A DNA stretch of 64,000 nt from assembly GCA_030054175.1 (NCBI GenBank), contig JASGCM010000010.1:59410-123409 (forward strand), given 5' to 3'. The translations under genes were made by a program, and so were the position numbers. This document shows, piece by piece, positions 6,849 through 15,201 of this stretch; within the stretch, counting starts at the first letter, position 1, and the number at the start of each line of letters is the position of its first letter. The DNA is from Alphaproteobacteria bacterium (GTDB lineage Bacteria > Pseudomonadota > Gammaproteobacteria > Burkholderiales > Burkholderiaceae_C). Below the pieces are notes generated by a model. The model saw only the letters and a list, made by a program, of their open reading frames with translations. It searched no databases and was not told where the DNA came from.

Positions 6849-9044
6849 ATGCCTTACGCCCAGCCCGACCCCCATCCGCGCCTGCAAGCCTTCGTCGTCA
6901 GCCTGACCTCGTTGGTCAATCGCCGGGCCGACGAGGCCACGACCTTGCTTGAGGGCCATGAACTTTTGCGCCAATTGGTCGGCACCGACGACTGGCTGCC
7001 CGACAGTCAGGCGCGCCCCGATCCGCAGCGCTACCAGCAGTTCTTGCTCTATTCCGACCCGCAAGACCGCTTCTCGGTGGTCAGCTTTGTTTGGGGGCCT
7101 GGGCAGTCCACGCCCATCCACAACCACACGGTATGGGGCTTGGTGGGCATGATGCGCGGGGAAGAGGTCTGTCAGGCTTACACCCTGGACGACCAAGGCC
7201 ACTGCGTCAAGACCGCCGAGCCGCTCACCCTGCATCCTGGTCAGGTCGAGGCGGTCTCGCCCACCATCGGCGATGTGCACCAGGTCTGGAACGGCTTGGC
7301 CGATCAAGCGTCTATCAGTATCCATGTGTATGGGGCCAACATCGGCAAGGTTCGCCGCAGCGTCTTTCTTCCTGATGGCACCGCGAAAGAATTCATTTCG
7401 GGTTATAGCAACCCCACCGCACCCTGGCAGGCCCCGGCCGATCTGGCCGTCACCTCGGTGGCTGAAGTGCTCGACGCTTTGAAGTCCCGCCGCGAAGTCG
7501 CCTTGCTCGATGTGCGCGAGGAAGACCCTTACGCCCAGTGCCATCCCTTGTACGCCGTCAACCTGCCCTTGAGCCGGCTGGAGGCCGATGCCTACACCCG
7601 CATGCCCAGGCTCGATGTGAGTGTGGTGGTGTATGACACTAGTGAGGGCTTGGCCCCGCTGGCCGCGCGCCGGTTGCAGGGCTTGGGCTACACCCGTGTT
7701 TCGCTTTTACAAGGCGGCTTGCAGGGCTGGCACGATGCCGGTGCCGAACTCTTCCAGGACGTCAACACCCCCTCGAAGGCTTTTGGCGAGTGGGTTGAAT
7801 CGATCCGCCACACCCCTTCCTTGTCCGCGCCCGAAGTTCAGGCCCTGATCGATGCCGGTACCGACATGGTGGTGCTGGATGCCCGTCGTCTGGACGAATA
7901 CCAGACCATGAACATCCCCACGGGCGTGAGCGTGCCCGGTGCCGAATTGGTGCTGCGCGCCCGCGCCATGGCACCGAATCCCCAAACCCGCATCATCGTC
8001 AATTGCGCCGGTCGCACCCGATCCATCATTGGCACGCAGTCCTTGGTCAACGCCGGCATCCCCAACCCCGTGGCGGCCCTGCGCAACGGCACCATCGGTT
8101 GGACCTTGGCCGGCCAGTCGCTGGAGACCAGCGCCGATCGCCGCTTCAAAGACGTCAGCGCCGAACAGCTGGCCCTGGCCCAGCGCCAGGCCCGTGCCGT
8201 GGCCGACCGTGCCGGTGTGGCCCGTTTGACGCGTGCCGGTTTGGCGCAGTGGTTGGCTCAGGGCGACCGCAGCACATATGTCTGCGATGTGCGAACGCCC
8301 GATGAATACCAGGCCGCCCATTGGCCCGGCAGCCTCTCGACCCAGGGCGGGCAATTGGTGCAAGAGACCGACCACACGGCTGCCGTGCGTGGCGCACGTT
8401 TCGCATTGATCGATCCATTGGGTGTGCGTGCCGACATGAGTGCCTCATGGCTGGCGCAAATGGGTTGGGAGGTCGCCGTGCTCGACGACATCACCGATGC
8501 CGATCTCACTGAAACCGGCTCGGAGCGACGCCGTCTCCCGCCCGTTTCTGCTGCCGGCATCGACGTCGCTACCCTGCAAACCTGGCTGGCTCAGGGCGAT
8601 ACCTGGGTCATCGATTTGGGCACTGCGGCCCAATTCATCCGGGGCCACATCCCGCAGGCCCTGGGCTTGTTGCGCTCAAGCTTGCTGTTCGATTTGCGAC
8701 AGGCCCTGTCGCTGCGGGGCCAGGCCCCCAAACGGTGTGTGCTGTGTTGTTCGGACGGCGTCGCCAGTGCCTATGCTGCCGAAGATCTGCGACTGGCTCT
8801 GGCCCAATGTGCTGTCTCGGCCCACGTCAGCGTGCTGGTGGGCGGCAACGCCGCCTGGGCCCGCCAGGGTCTGACCCTGCAGTCGGGCCACACGGGGCTG
8901 ATCGCGCACCGCATCGACCGCTACCGCCGCCCTTACGAGGGCACCTCGAATGCCCAAGCCGCCATGCAGGCTTATCTCGATTGGGAATTCCGTCTGGTCG
9001 AGCAATTGAAACGTGACCGCACGCACCACTTCCAAGTCATCTGA
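6849..9044 (+). CDS. Thiol-dioxygenase-like cupin fused to four rhodanese domains
   Basis: 731 residues from ATG 6849. Residues 1-195 form a cysteine/3-mercaptopropionate dioxygenase-like cupin: iron ligands His91 and His93 in PIHNHTVWG and His144 in GDVHQVW. Where mammalian CDO has the crosslinking Cys, this has Gly in GLVGMMRGEE, as bacterial thiol dioxygenases do. Four rhodanese-like modules follow: about 200-302 (no catalytic Cys; loop YDTSEGLA), 322-424 (active-looking, Cys386 in NCAGRTRS), 455-548 (no Cys), 566-676 (Cys634 in CCSDGVAS). So oxidation of a thiol is joined with handling of sulfane sulfur in one cytoplasmic chain. The importer and Bug protein directly upstream suggest that an organosulfur compound is brought in and processed. 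Substrate and products are inference. Confidence 0.85.
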   Translation: MPYAQPDPHPRLQAFVVSLTSLVNRRADEATTLLEGHELLRQLVGTDDWLPDSQARPDPQRYQQFLLYSDPQDRFSVVSFVWGPGQSTPIHNHTVWGLVGMMRGEEVCQAYTLDDQGHCVKTAEPLTLHPGQVEAVSPTIGDVHQVWNGLADQASISIHVYGANIGKVRRSVFLPDGTAKEFISGYSNPTAPWQAPADLAVTSVAEVLDALKSRREVALLDVREEDPYAQCHPLYAVNLPLSRLEADAYTRMPRLDVSVVVYDTSEGLAPLAARRLQGLGYTRVSLLQGGLQGWHDAGAELFQDVNTPSKAFGEWVESIRHTPSLSAPEVQALIDAGTDMVVLDARRLDEYQTMNIPTGVSVPGAELVLRARAMAPNPQTRIIVNCAGRTRSIIGTQSLVNAGIPNPVAALRNGTIGWTLAGQSLETSADRRFKDVSAEQLALAQRQARAVADRAGVARLTRAGLAQWLAQGDRSTYVCDVRTPDEYQAAHWPGSLSTQGGQLVQETDHTAAVRGARFALIDPLGVRADMSASWLAQMGWEVAVLDDITDADLTETGSERRRLPPVSAAGIDVATLQTWLAQGDTWVIDLGTAAQFIRGHIPQALGLLRSSLLFDLRQALSLRGQAPKRCVLCCSDGVASAYAAEDLRLALAQCAVSAHVSVLVGGNAAWARQGLTLQSGHTGLIAHRIDRYRRPYEGTSNAQAAMQAYLDWEFRLVEQLKRDRTHHFQVI

Positions 9045-9059
9045 AGCCATCCCGCACCC

Positions 9060-9986
9060 ATGATTCAATCGCCCCATATCCAACGCCGCGCCCTTGGGGT
9101 GGCTTTGGTCCTGATCCTGATCTGGGGGGCCAATTTCTCGGTACAAAAAATCGTTTTTCAGGCCATGAGCCCCAGCGGTTTTTTGTTCGGTCGATATCTG
9201 GTCATGCCGCTCTGCGCCCTGATCATGCTGGGTTGGCGCTATGGCCTGCGTTTTCCGGTCTTGCCGCGTCAAGACCTGTGGGCCTTGGCCCGGCTGGGCT
9301 TCATCGGGCACTTCCTGCACGTCGTGCCGGTGACCTATGGCATCCATTGGTCGACCGCGTTTTCCAGTTCGGTCATCTTGGCCTGCGGGCCCATCTTCAC
9401 CTTGCTGATCCTGCGCGCAAACCAACTGGAACGCCTGGGGCGTTGGCAAATCGTCGGTGTGGCGGTTGCGCTGGTTGGGGTTTTGCTGTTTCTCAGCGAC
9501 AAACTGCTCGGCGGAGCCTGGCGTGCCACCGGGGGTGATTTGGTGCTGTTGATCGCCGCATCGCTGTTTTCCTATTACACCGTCTCGGCCAAGCCCATCA
9601 TCGAGCGCCATGGCGGCTTGCTGACCATGGGCTACGCCACCTTGTTCGGTTCGGTCCCGGTGATTCTGTTCACTGCGCCCATGGCCCTGAGTGCACCTTG
9701 GAACGAGCTGACCTGGACGGTGGGCTTGCTTTTTTTGTACGCCACCGTCATATCGGCTTTCATGGGCTGGTTGCTGTGGGGATGGGTCAATGCCGTGCGT
9801 GGTGTAGCGCGCACCGCGCCCCTGATGTACCTGATGCCGCCAGTCGCCGGTTTGCTGGCCTGGTTGGTGACGGGCGAGTCCTACAGCGGTGCGAAAATCA
9901 CCGGCGCCGTGATTTGCCTGCTGGGGGTGGCCATCGCCCAGTTCGCCCGCAGCGGCTCTGCTGCGACGGCGAAGCCGACGCGTTGA
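9060..9986 (+). CDS. DMT-superfamily (EamA) transporter
   Basis: 308 residues, ten hydrophobic segments in two homologous EamA halves; typical opening LIWGANFSVQK with the first membrane span, and a second-half start near TGGDLVLLIAASLFSYY. Such inner-membrane proteins export amino acids or other small metabolites; the substrate cannot be told. It starts 15 bases after the cupin-rhodanese gene, so it may be the last gene of that operon and export a product, which is inference. Confidence 0.88.
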   Translation: MIQSPHIQRRALGVALVLILIWGANFSVQKIVFQAMSPSGFLFGRYLVMPLCALIMLGWRYGLRFPVLPRQDLWALARLGFIGHFLHVVPVTYGIHWSTAFSSSVILACGPIFTLLILRANQLERLGRWQIVGVAVALVGVLLFLSDKLLGGAWRATGGDLVLLIAASLFSYYTVSAKPIIERHGGLLTMGYATLFGSVPVILFTAPMALSAPWNELTWTVGLLFLYATVISAFMGWLLWGWVNAVRGVARTAPLMYLMPPVAGLLAWLVTGESYSGAKITGAVICLLGVAIAQFARSGSAATAKPTR

Positions 9987-10006
9987 CCCCAATCCTTGCT
10001 TCAACC

Positions 10007-10768
10007 ATGAACACACTGCCTTGGCACGAACTGCTTTTTTCTCAGGGTTTCGGCACCCGGCGCATCTGCCATGGCCTGGTGGAGCAAGGCCATGTGCAAT
10101 TCCCGGTCGAAACCGCCGGTACTTGGCAAACCGTCACCTACCCCTTGGCCGAGGTCGTGGCCACGCCGGGCCTGCCCTTTCGCGTCATGGGCCAAGATTG
10201 GTCTTACCACCCGCTGGCCTACATCGTCTTGCACAAACCCGCTGGCACCGAATGCTCGCACAAGCCGGGGCGTTGGCCCAGCATCTACAGCCTGCTGCCT
10301 GCGCCTTTGCGCCAACGCCCTGCGGCCGGTGCGGTGCAGGGTGTGCAAGCGGTCGGTCGGCTGGATCAAGACACCACCGGGTTGCTGCTGCTCAGCGACG
10401 ATGGGGTTTTCATCCATCGCATGGCCTCACCGCGCCACCATGTGCCCAAGGTCTACCAAGTGCGCTGCGCCGAGCCCATCAGCCCTGGGCAAATCCGGCA
10501 ACTGCTGGCCGGTGTTGAATTGCGCGAAGAGCGTCAAACCGTGCGCGCCAGCGCCGCAGTGACCACTGGCACGCACACCTTGGACTTGACCCTGACCGAG
10601 GGCAAATACCACCAGGTCAAGCGCATGCTGACCTCGGTGGGCAATGCAGTGGTGCAGTTGCATCGCTCGCGCATCGGGCAATTCGATTTACCGGCCGATT
10701 TGGCCCCAGGGCAATGGCGCTGGCTCAGCCCGCAAGAGCTGGCACATGTTGGCGCAAAAACCGGCTGA
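10007..10768 (+). CDS. rsuA: 16S rRNA pseudouridine synthase RsuA family
   Basis: 253 residues from ATG 10007; the open frame extends upstream but overlaps the DMT gene. An N-terminal S4-like part (LLFSQGFGTRRICHGLVEQG) is followed by the catalytic domain: KPAGTECSHKPG, then GRLDQDTTGLLLLSDDG with the catalytic Asp in RLDQDT, and EGKYHQVKRM near the end. RsuA makes pseudouridine 516 in 16S rRNA; RluE/RluF-like members share these motifs. The 3' end overlaps the converging hydrolase gene by 44 bases. Confidence 0.87.
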   Translation: MNTLPWHELLFSQGFGTRRICHGLVEQGHVQFPVETAGTWQTVTYPLAEVVATPGLPFRVMGQDWSYHPLAYIVLHKPAGTECSHKPGRWPSIYSLLPAPLRQRPAAGAVQGVQAVGRLDQDTTGLLLLSDDGVFIHRMASPRHHVPKVYQVRCAEPISPGQIRQLLAGVELREERQTVRASAAVTTGTHTLDLTLTEGKYHQVKRMLTSVGNAVVQLHRSRIGQFDLPADLAPGQWRWLSPQELAHVGAKTG

Positions 10769-11522
10769 TGGCCAGCGTCACCGCCGCAGGTTGGTCGCGG
10801 TGGGGCGAATGCCCGCAGTCGGGCAAAACCAGCCGCTCGATCACCCCCGAGGGATGGATGTCTTCGATCTGCGCCAGGGTGCCATAGGCATCGTCGATGC
10901 CCTGAATGGCCAGCACCGGATCAACGATGCCCCGGCATTCGCCACGGATGTCGAAATCACGAAACTGCGGCGACAGCCACACGTCACACCATTGCCAAAA
11001 GGCGGTGTCGACGTCGCCATGAAAACGCGCCAGGCGCGCGCGCAAGCCACCGCTTTCAAAGGCCTGTCGGGCCTGCTCGATGGCAGCCAACGAAATCGGC
11101 TCAACGATCACGTGCGGGGCCATCACCACGCAAGCCTGCACCCGGTGTTGCGCCGCATGCAAGAGGGCGATGGTGCCGCCATCGGAGTGCCCCACCAGAA
11201 TGGGCTGCTGGATGCCCATGGCCTGTAACAACGCTGGCAAGACATCCAGCGCTTGGCGGTGCATGAAATCGGGGCCATGGCGGCCCGCGCCGCGCACATC
11301 AGCGATGGGGGCCGACTGCCCGTAGCCTTGGCGCGAGTAAACCAGCCCGGGGCAATTCAATTCGCGGCACAGGGCTTGGGGCCAAGGGCCTTCCTTGCTG
11401 CCCCACAACGCCAAGCTGCCCAACCCTTCGTGCAAAAAGACCAAGGTCGGGGCTGGAGCCACCCGGTCACAGGCGATTCTCTCCAACTCCAAATCAATTC
11501 CCTTGATGCGCATCATGGCCAT
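10725..11522 (-). CDS. Alpha/beta hydrolase
   Basis: 265 residues. Oxyanion region FLHEGLGSLALW near 29-40, nucleophile elbow GHSDGG with catalytic Ser, and a late LPDCGHSPHRDQP holding the catalytic His. Fold and triad are clear; the substrate is not. Possible starts are ATG 11522, 11516 or 11513; the last (MRIKGIDL) gives the neatest N-terminus. Monocistronic, convergent with rsuA. Confidence 0.85.
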   Translation of the reverse strand: MAMMRIKGIDLELERIACDRVAPAPTLVFLHEGLGSLALWGSKEGPWPQALCRELNCPGLVYSRQGYGQSAPIADVRGAGRHGPDFMHRQALDVLPALLQAMGIQQPILVGHSDGGTIALLHAAQHRVQACVVMAPHVIVEPISLAAIEQARQAFESGGLRARLARFHGDVDTAFWQWCDVWLSPQFRDFDIRGECRGIVDPVLAIQGIDDAYGTLAQIEDIHPSGVIERLVLPDCGHSPHRDQPAAVTLAISRFLRQHVPALAG

Positions 11523-11601
11523 GCGTCGATCTTAGCCTGTGCGTCACGGCTTGGGGCTACACTCGCTGGCAACGTGAGGTTCATTTTTTCTGGAGATTGT
11601 T

Positions 11602-12621
11602 TTGCCCACATCTTGGTTTGTCCGTCCCTGGCATCGAGTTGGTCTGGTTTTGTGCATGGCTTGTGGCGCCATCGCCGCCTCGGCTCAGGGCGGCCCGGCT
11701 GGCTCTGCCACAGGTGCCATGCCGATTTTTGTGCTCAACTCTCTCGACGCCAGCGTCAGCGTGATCGACCCCACCACCTGGGCCGTGGTCAAAACCATCC
11801 CTACCGGCAAAGAGCCGCATCACCTGTACCTGACCCCCGATGAAAAATCGGTCATCGTTGCCAACGCCGCCGGGGACTCGCTGACCTTCATCGATCCGCG
11901 CAGCGCCGAGGTCCAGCGCACGGTGCGCCAAACCATCGATCCTTATCACCTGCGCTTCTCTCCCGACATGAAATGGCTGGTCACGGTGGCCAACCGACTG
12001 GACCACATCGACCTCTATCGCTGGGACGGCCAAACCCCCACCCTGACCAAGCGCATTCCTTCGGGCAAAACCCCTAGCCACATCTGGATCGACAGCAAGA
12101 GCACCACGGTCTACACCACCATGCAAGACAGCAATGAGCTGGTGGCCGTCGATCTGGCCACGCAAAGCATCCGTTGGCGTGTGCCCACCGGCCCCATGCC
12201 AGCCGATGTGTTTGGTACCCCCGATGACCGGCACCTGTTGGTCGCCAACACGGGCAGCTTTGATGTGCAGGTCTATGACCTCAGCGTCAACCCGGCGCGG
12301 CTGGTCAAGACCTTGCGCACCGGCGAGGGCGCGCACGCCTTTCGTGCCTTGGGTGATGGTCGCCATGTCCTGGTCAGCAACCGCGCCGCCGACACCATCA
12401 GCCGCATCGATTTCCAGCGCATGGAAGTGGTGGGGGAATACAAAGCCCCGGGTGGCCCGGACTGCCTGGAAGTCACCCAAGACGGCAAACTGCTGATCTC
12501 TTCGCGCTGGGCCCGGCGCATGACCGTGATCGATCTCGCCACCGGCCGCATCGAGCGCCAAGTGCGGGTGGGCAAATCGCCTCACGGCATTTGGACGTTG
12601 TCGCACGCCAAGCGACAATAA
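11602..12621 (+). CDS. Secreted YVTN-type beta-propeller protein
   Basis: 339 residues from a TTG start at 11602, supported by GGAG at 11592-11595 and by the signal peptide that follows directly (VGLVLCMACGAIAASAQ). The mature part consists of repeats of about 40 residues of the YVTN kind: DASVSVIDPTTWAVVKTIPTG, then PDEKSVIVANAAGDSLTFID, and so on to DLATGRIERQVRVG. Periplasmic proteins of this fold often act in electron-transfer or metal-handling systems or as scaffolds; none of those partners is nearby. The polysaccharide deacetylase starts 25 bases downstream and may be co-transcribed. Confidence 0.82.
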   Translation: MPTSWFVRPWHRVGLVLCMACGAIAASAQGGPAGSATGAMPIFVLNSLDASVSVIDPTTWAVVKTIPTGKEPHHLYLTPDEKSVIVANAAGDSLTFIDPRSAEVQRTVRQTIDPYHLRFSPDMKWLVTVANRLDHIDLYRWDGQTPTLTKRIPSGKTPSHIWIDSKSTTVYTTMQDSNELVAVDLATQSIRWRVPTGPMPADVFGTPDDRHLLVANTGSFDVQVYDLSVNPARLVKTLRTGEGAHAFRALGDGRHVLVSNRAADTISRIDFQRMEVVGEYKAPGGPDCLEVTQDGKLLISSRWARRMTVIDLATGRIERQVRVGKSPHGIWTLSHAKRQ

Positions 12622-12646
12622 AGGTTGCATCACATTACCGCCCGCC

Positions 12647-13480
12647 ATGCGCACCTGGATCACCCGACCCCGCAGATGGGGCACCCTGATTGGCTCTGGG
12701 TGTCGGGCTCTGGCGTGGACCCTGCTGCTTGGACTGGGCCTGCCCGCCGCCTGGGCTCAAGGCTGTGCCAAGCCGGTCTACCTGACATTCGACACCGGCC
12801 ACATGGGCGTGGCCGACTTGATCGCTGACGTCTTGAAGCGCCAGCAAGTCAAGGCCACTTTCTTTGCCGCCCACGAACCCACGCAAGTGGGCGATGGCAG
12901 CTTGGGCGAGCATTGGGCGCCCTGGTGGCGTGCCCGTGCGGCCGAAGGGCATCTGTTGGCCTCGCACACCCATGACCATGCCTATTGGCGGCGCGATCGG
13001 CCCGATGGCCGTTTTGACGTGCGCGCCAGCGCCGGCCCCGCCGCCGGACAAGCACGCACCATCGACAGTGCCCAATACTGCGCTGAAATCCGTCGCGCTG
13101 CCGACCGATTGCGACAAATCGCTGGCGTCGAGCCCGTGGCGCTGTACCGCGCCCCCGGCGGCAAAACCTCTGCGGCCTTGCTCGACGCCGCCCGCCAATG
13201 CGGCTATGAGCATGTGGGCTGGGCGCCAGCGGGTTTTTTGGGCGACGAGTTGCCCAGTGACCGCTACCCCAACGCCTCGCTGCTGGCGCGCGCCTTGCGC
13301 GACATCCGACCCGGCGATATCCTCATGGCGCACTTGGGCATCTGGTCGCGGCAAGACCCTTGGGCCCCTGCGGTTCTCGAACCCCTGATCGTCGGCCTCA
13401 AGCAACGCGGCCTGTGCTTTGCGACCTTGGACCAACACCCCGACTACGCCGCTTGGGTGCGTCGGCATGCGGCACGCTGA
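12647..13480 (+). CDS. Secreted polysaccharide deacetylase (NodB/CE4)
   Basis: 277 residues with an N-terminal Arg-rich signal peptide (hydrophobic ALAWTLLLGLGLPAAWAQ). CE4 motifs in order: VYLTFDTG (usually TFDDG; the second Asp is Thr here), VKATFF, HTHDHAYW carrying the zinc His pair, YRAPGGKT, and a late ILMAHLG. It should deacylate a cell-envelope or exported polysaccharide such as peptidoglycan or a GlcNAc polymer. The change at TFDTG affects the position of the catalytic base/metal Asp pair and is also seen in some related deacetylases. Confidence 0.85.
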   Translation: MRTWITRPRRWGTLIGSGCRALAWTLLLGLGLPAAWAQGCAKPVYLTFDTGHMGVADLIADVLKRQQVKATFFAAHEPTQVGDGSLGEHWAPWWRARAAEGHLLASHTHDHAYWRRDRPDGRFDVRASAGPAAGQARTIDSAQYCAEIRRAADRLRQIAGVEPVALYRAPGGKTSAALLDAARQCGYEHVGWAPAGFLGDELPSDRYPNASLLARALRDIRPGDILMAHLGIWSRQDPWAPAVLEPLIVGLKQRGLCFATLDQHPDYAAWVRRHAAR

Positions 13481-13482
13481 CC

Positions 13483-14430
13483 ATGGAACTGTGGATCGAT
13501 CTGTTTGAAGACGCCCAAACCGGCCTGTTCGAGGCGGTCATGAAACCCCTGACCCTGGCCCTGGGTCAACACGCGCTCCTGGAGCAAGCCTACGAAGCCA
13601 CCGGTTGGTTCCTGATCGGCCTGTTGCAAATCGCCTTCATGCTCATGGTGTTGCTGCCGCTCGAACGCCATCGACCTGCCGAGCCCGTGACCGATCGGCG
13701 CGCGATCTACACCGACGTGATCTACACCCTCATCCACCGCTTGGGTCTGTTTCGTCTGGTGTTTTTCTTCACCCTCGAACCTCCGGTGTTGGCCCTGACC
13801 TCTTGGTACTTCCTACAGGGCGGCAGCACCTGGCAGCTTGACGCCCTCTGGCCTGGGGTCACCGATCTGCCCTGGGTGTCTTTTCTGCTTTACCTGGTGG
13901 TACTTGACGCCCTCAATTACTTCATCCACCGTGCCCAGCACCAATTCAATCCCTGGTGGGCTCTGCATGCCTTGCACCACTCGCAACGGCAAATGACGCT
14001 GTGGACCGACAACCGCAACCACTTGCTCGATGACATCATCGTCGCCTTGTTGTTTGCTTTGGCCAGCCAATTGCTGGGCGTGCCGCCGGGGCAATTCGTC
14101 TGGTTGCTGGCGGTATCGCAATTGGCCGAAAGCCTGCAACACGCCAATCTGCGCAGCCGCTTCGGTGGGCTGCGCTATGGGTTGGTCAGCCCCCAGTTCC
14201 ACCGCTACCACCACGCCATCGGCGTCGGTCACGAAAGCCCCAAGCGCGTGCCGGGCGGGCACAACTTCGGTGTGCTATTGCCTTGGTGGGACATGATGCT
14301 GGACACGGCCCGCTTTGACGATGTGTACCTGCCTACCGGCATTCGCGATCAGGCCGAGCAAGGCCGCGACTATGGTCAGGGTTTTTGGCGGCAACAGTGG
14401 CTGGGACTGCGACGTCTGTGGGGCGGTTGA
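13483..14430 (+). CDS. Sterol desaturase / fatty acid hydroxylase family membrane protein
   Basis: 315 residues from ATG 13483, 2 bases after the deacetylase stop. Several membrane spans (for example GLLQIAFMLMVLLPL and FLLYLVVLDALNYF) and the histidine boxes of the di-iron family: HRAQH, HALHHS and FHRYHH. Family members hydroxylate or desaturate lipids; in proteobacteria many act on fatty acids, ornithine lipids or hopanoid-like molecules. The overlap-like spacing with the beta-propeller and deacetylase suggests one envelope-related operon. Confidence 0.86.
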   Translation: MELWIDLFEDAQTGLFEAVMKPLTLALGQHALLEQAYEATGWFLIGLLQIAFMLMVLLPLERHRPAEPVTDRRAIYTDVIYTLIHRLGLFRLVFFFTLEPPVLALTSWYFLQGGSTWQLDALWPGVTDLPWVSFLLYLVVLDALNYFIHRAQHQFNPWWALHALHHSQRQMTLWTDNRNHLLDDIIVALLFALASQLLGVPPGQFVWLLAVSQLAESLQHANLRSRFGGLRYGLVSPQFHRYHHAIGVGHESPKRVPGGHNFGVLLPWWDMMLDTARFDDVYLPTGIRDQAEQGRDYGQGFWRQQWLGLRRLWGG

Positions 14431-14494
14431 AAACGGCGTCTGGGGCCGGGGAATCAAAGCGCACCACCGCTGACCTGACTTGAGTGTCCAAAGA
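14431..14494. other. Junction of converging operons
   Basis: 64 bases between the hydroxylase stop and the last pilus gene stop. I see no clear stem with a T-run, so how the two operons terminate is not evident. Confidence 0.3.
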
Positions 14495-15190
14495 TCAGTG
14501 GGGGCTGGTGTCGCTCATGCCCAGCCAGTCATAGCCATCACAGTAAACCAGCATCTTCTTTGACGTGCTGAACACAATCTGGTACCGGTTCGCTGCAGCA
14601 CAGCCGGAAATGTTGGTGTCTATAGATTTGAGGGTGTTGTTTTCATTGGAAATATTTTTCCAGGCACACAAAATGCCATTGCCCGGGTTGAAGGCCACAC
14701 CGCTGGGATAGCTGGTGATGGATTTTAAATCGATCCATCCAAACGGGCCATACATCCTTTGGGTGTCGCTGCTGTAGGTGCGTGCACCGCTGCCATTCAT
14801 GTTGAGCAAGGCGGTGTTGACCAAGGCGTCACGACCTGAGCCGTCCGAGTTGATGCTGCGCACAGTCAGAGGTTTGGCGGTGCAGACAAAGGCGACGACA
14901 GCCGACGACGGCAGGCTGGCTGCCACACCAAAAATCGGCGCACCATTGCCAGCAGGAATATTGGGGCTCAGGCCCAGTCCACTGGCAGACGTCAATTGGC
15001 TGAAAGTGGTCGCCTGTATCCCGCCATTGGACACATAAAACCGCGCCACGGACCCGACCACGGTATTCAAATAAGCCCCCACGGCGATGGCGATATTGTC
15101 ATTGGTTTGTTGGTTGGTTTGCACCACGGTGTTCACCGCCAACAGGGTAGAAATCAGGATCGCCAGCAATAACTCGGTCAGCAAATTCAT
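14495..15190 (-). CDS. Pilin-like protein, last gene of the type IVb pilus operon (PilV-like?)
   Basis: 231 residues. The N-terminus is a pilin-type hydrophobic helix, TELLLAILISTLLAVN, followed by a globular part with three or more Cys, as in minor pilins. The oddity is the leader: the protein begins MNLLTE, so there is no basic leader ending in Gly; if only Met were removed, Glu would sit exactly at position +5, as in mature pilins. No in-frame start lies upstream before the preceding stop. Position at the end of the operon resembles PilV of R64-type thin pili, the adhesin-like minor pilin, but this is shorter and no shufflon segment follows. Other possibility: a pseudopilin that needs no processing. 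Confidence 0.6.
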   Translation of the reverse strand: MNLLTELLLAILISTLLAVNTVVQTNQQTNDNIAIAVGAYLNTVVGSVARFYVSNGGIQATTFSQLTSASGLGLSPNIPAGNGAPIFGVAASLPSSAVVAFVCTAKPLTVRSINSDGSGRDALVNTALLNMNGSGARTYSSDTQRMYGPFGWIDLKSITSYPSGVAFNPGNGILCAWKNISNENNTLKSIDTNISGCAAANRYQIVFSTSKKMLVYCDGYDWLGMSDTSPH

Positions 15191-15201
15191 GGCGCATGAC
15201 C

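Noticed and set aside
8676..10016. 446-codon minus-strand frame across the cupin-rhodanese end and the DMT gene
   Set aside because: Gln/His-rich shadow frame over two well-supported plus-strand genes.
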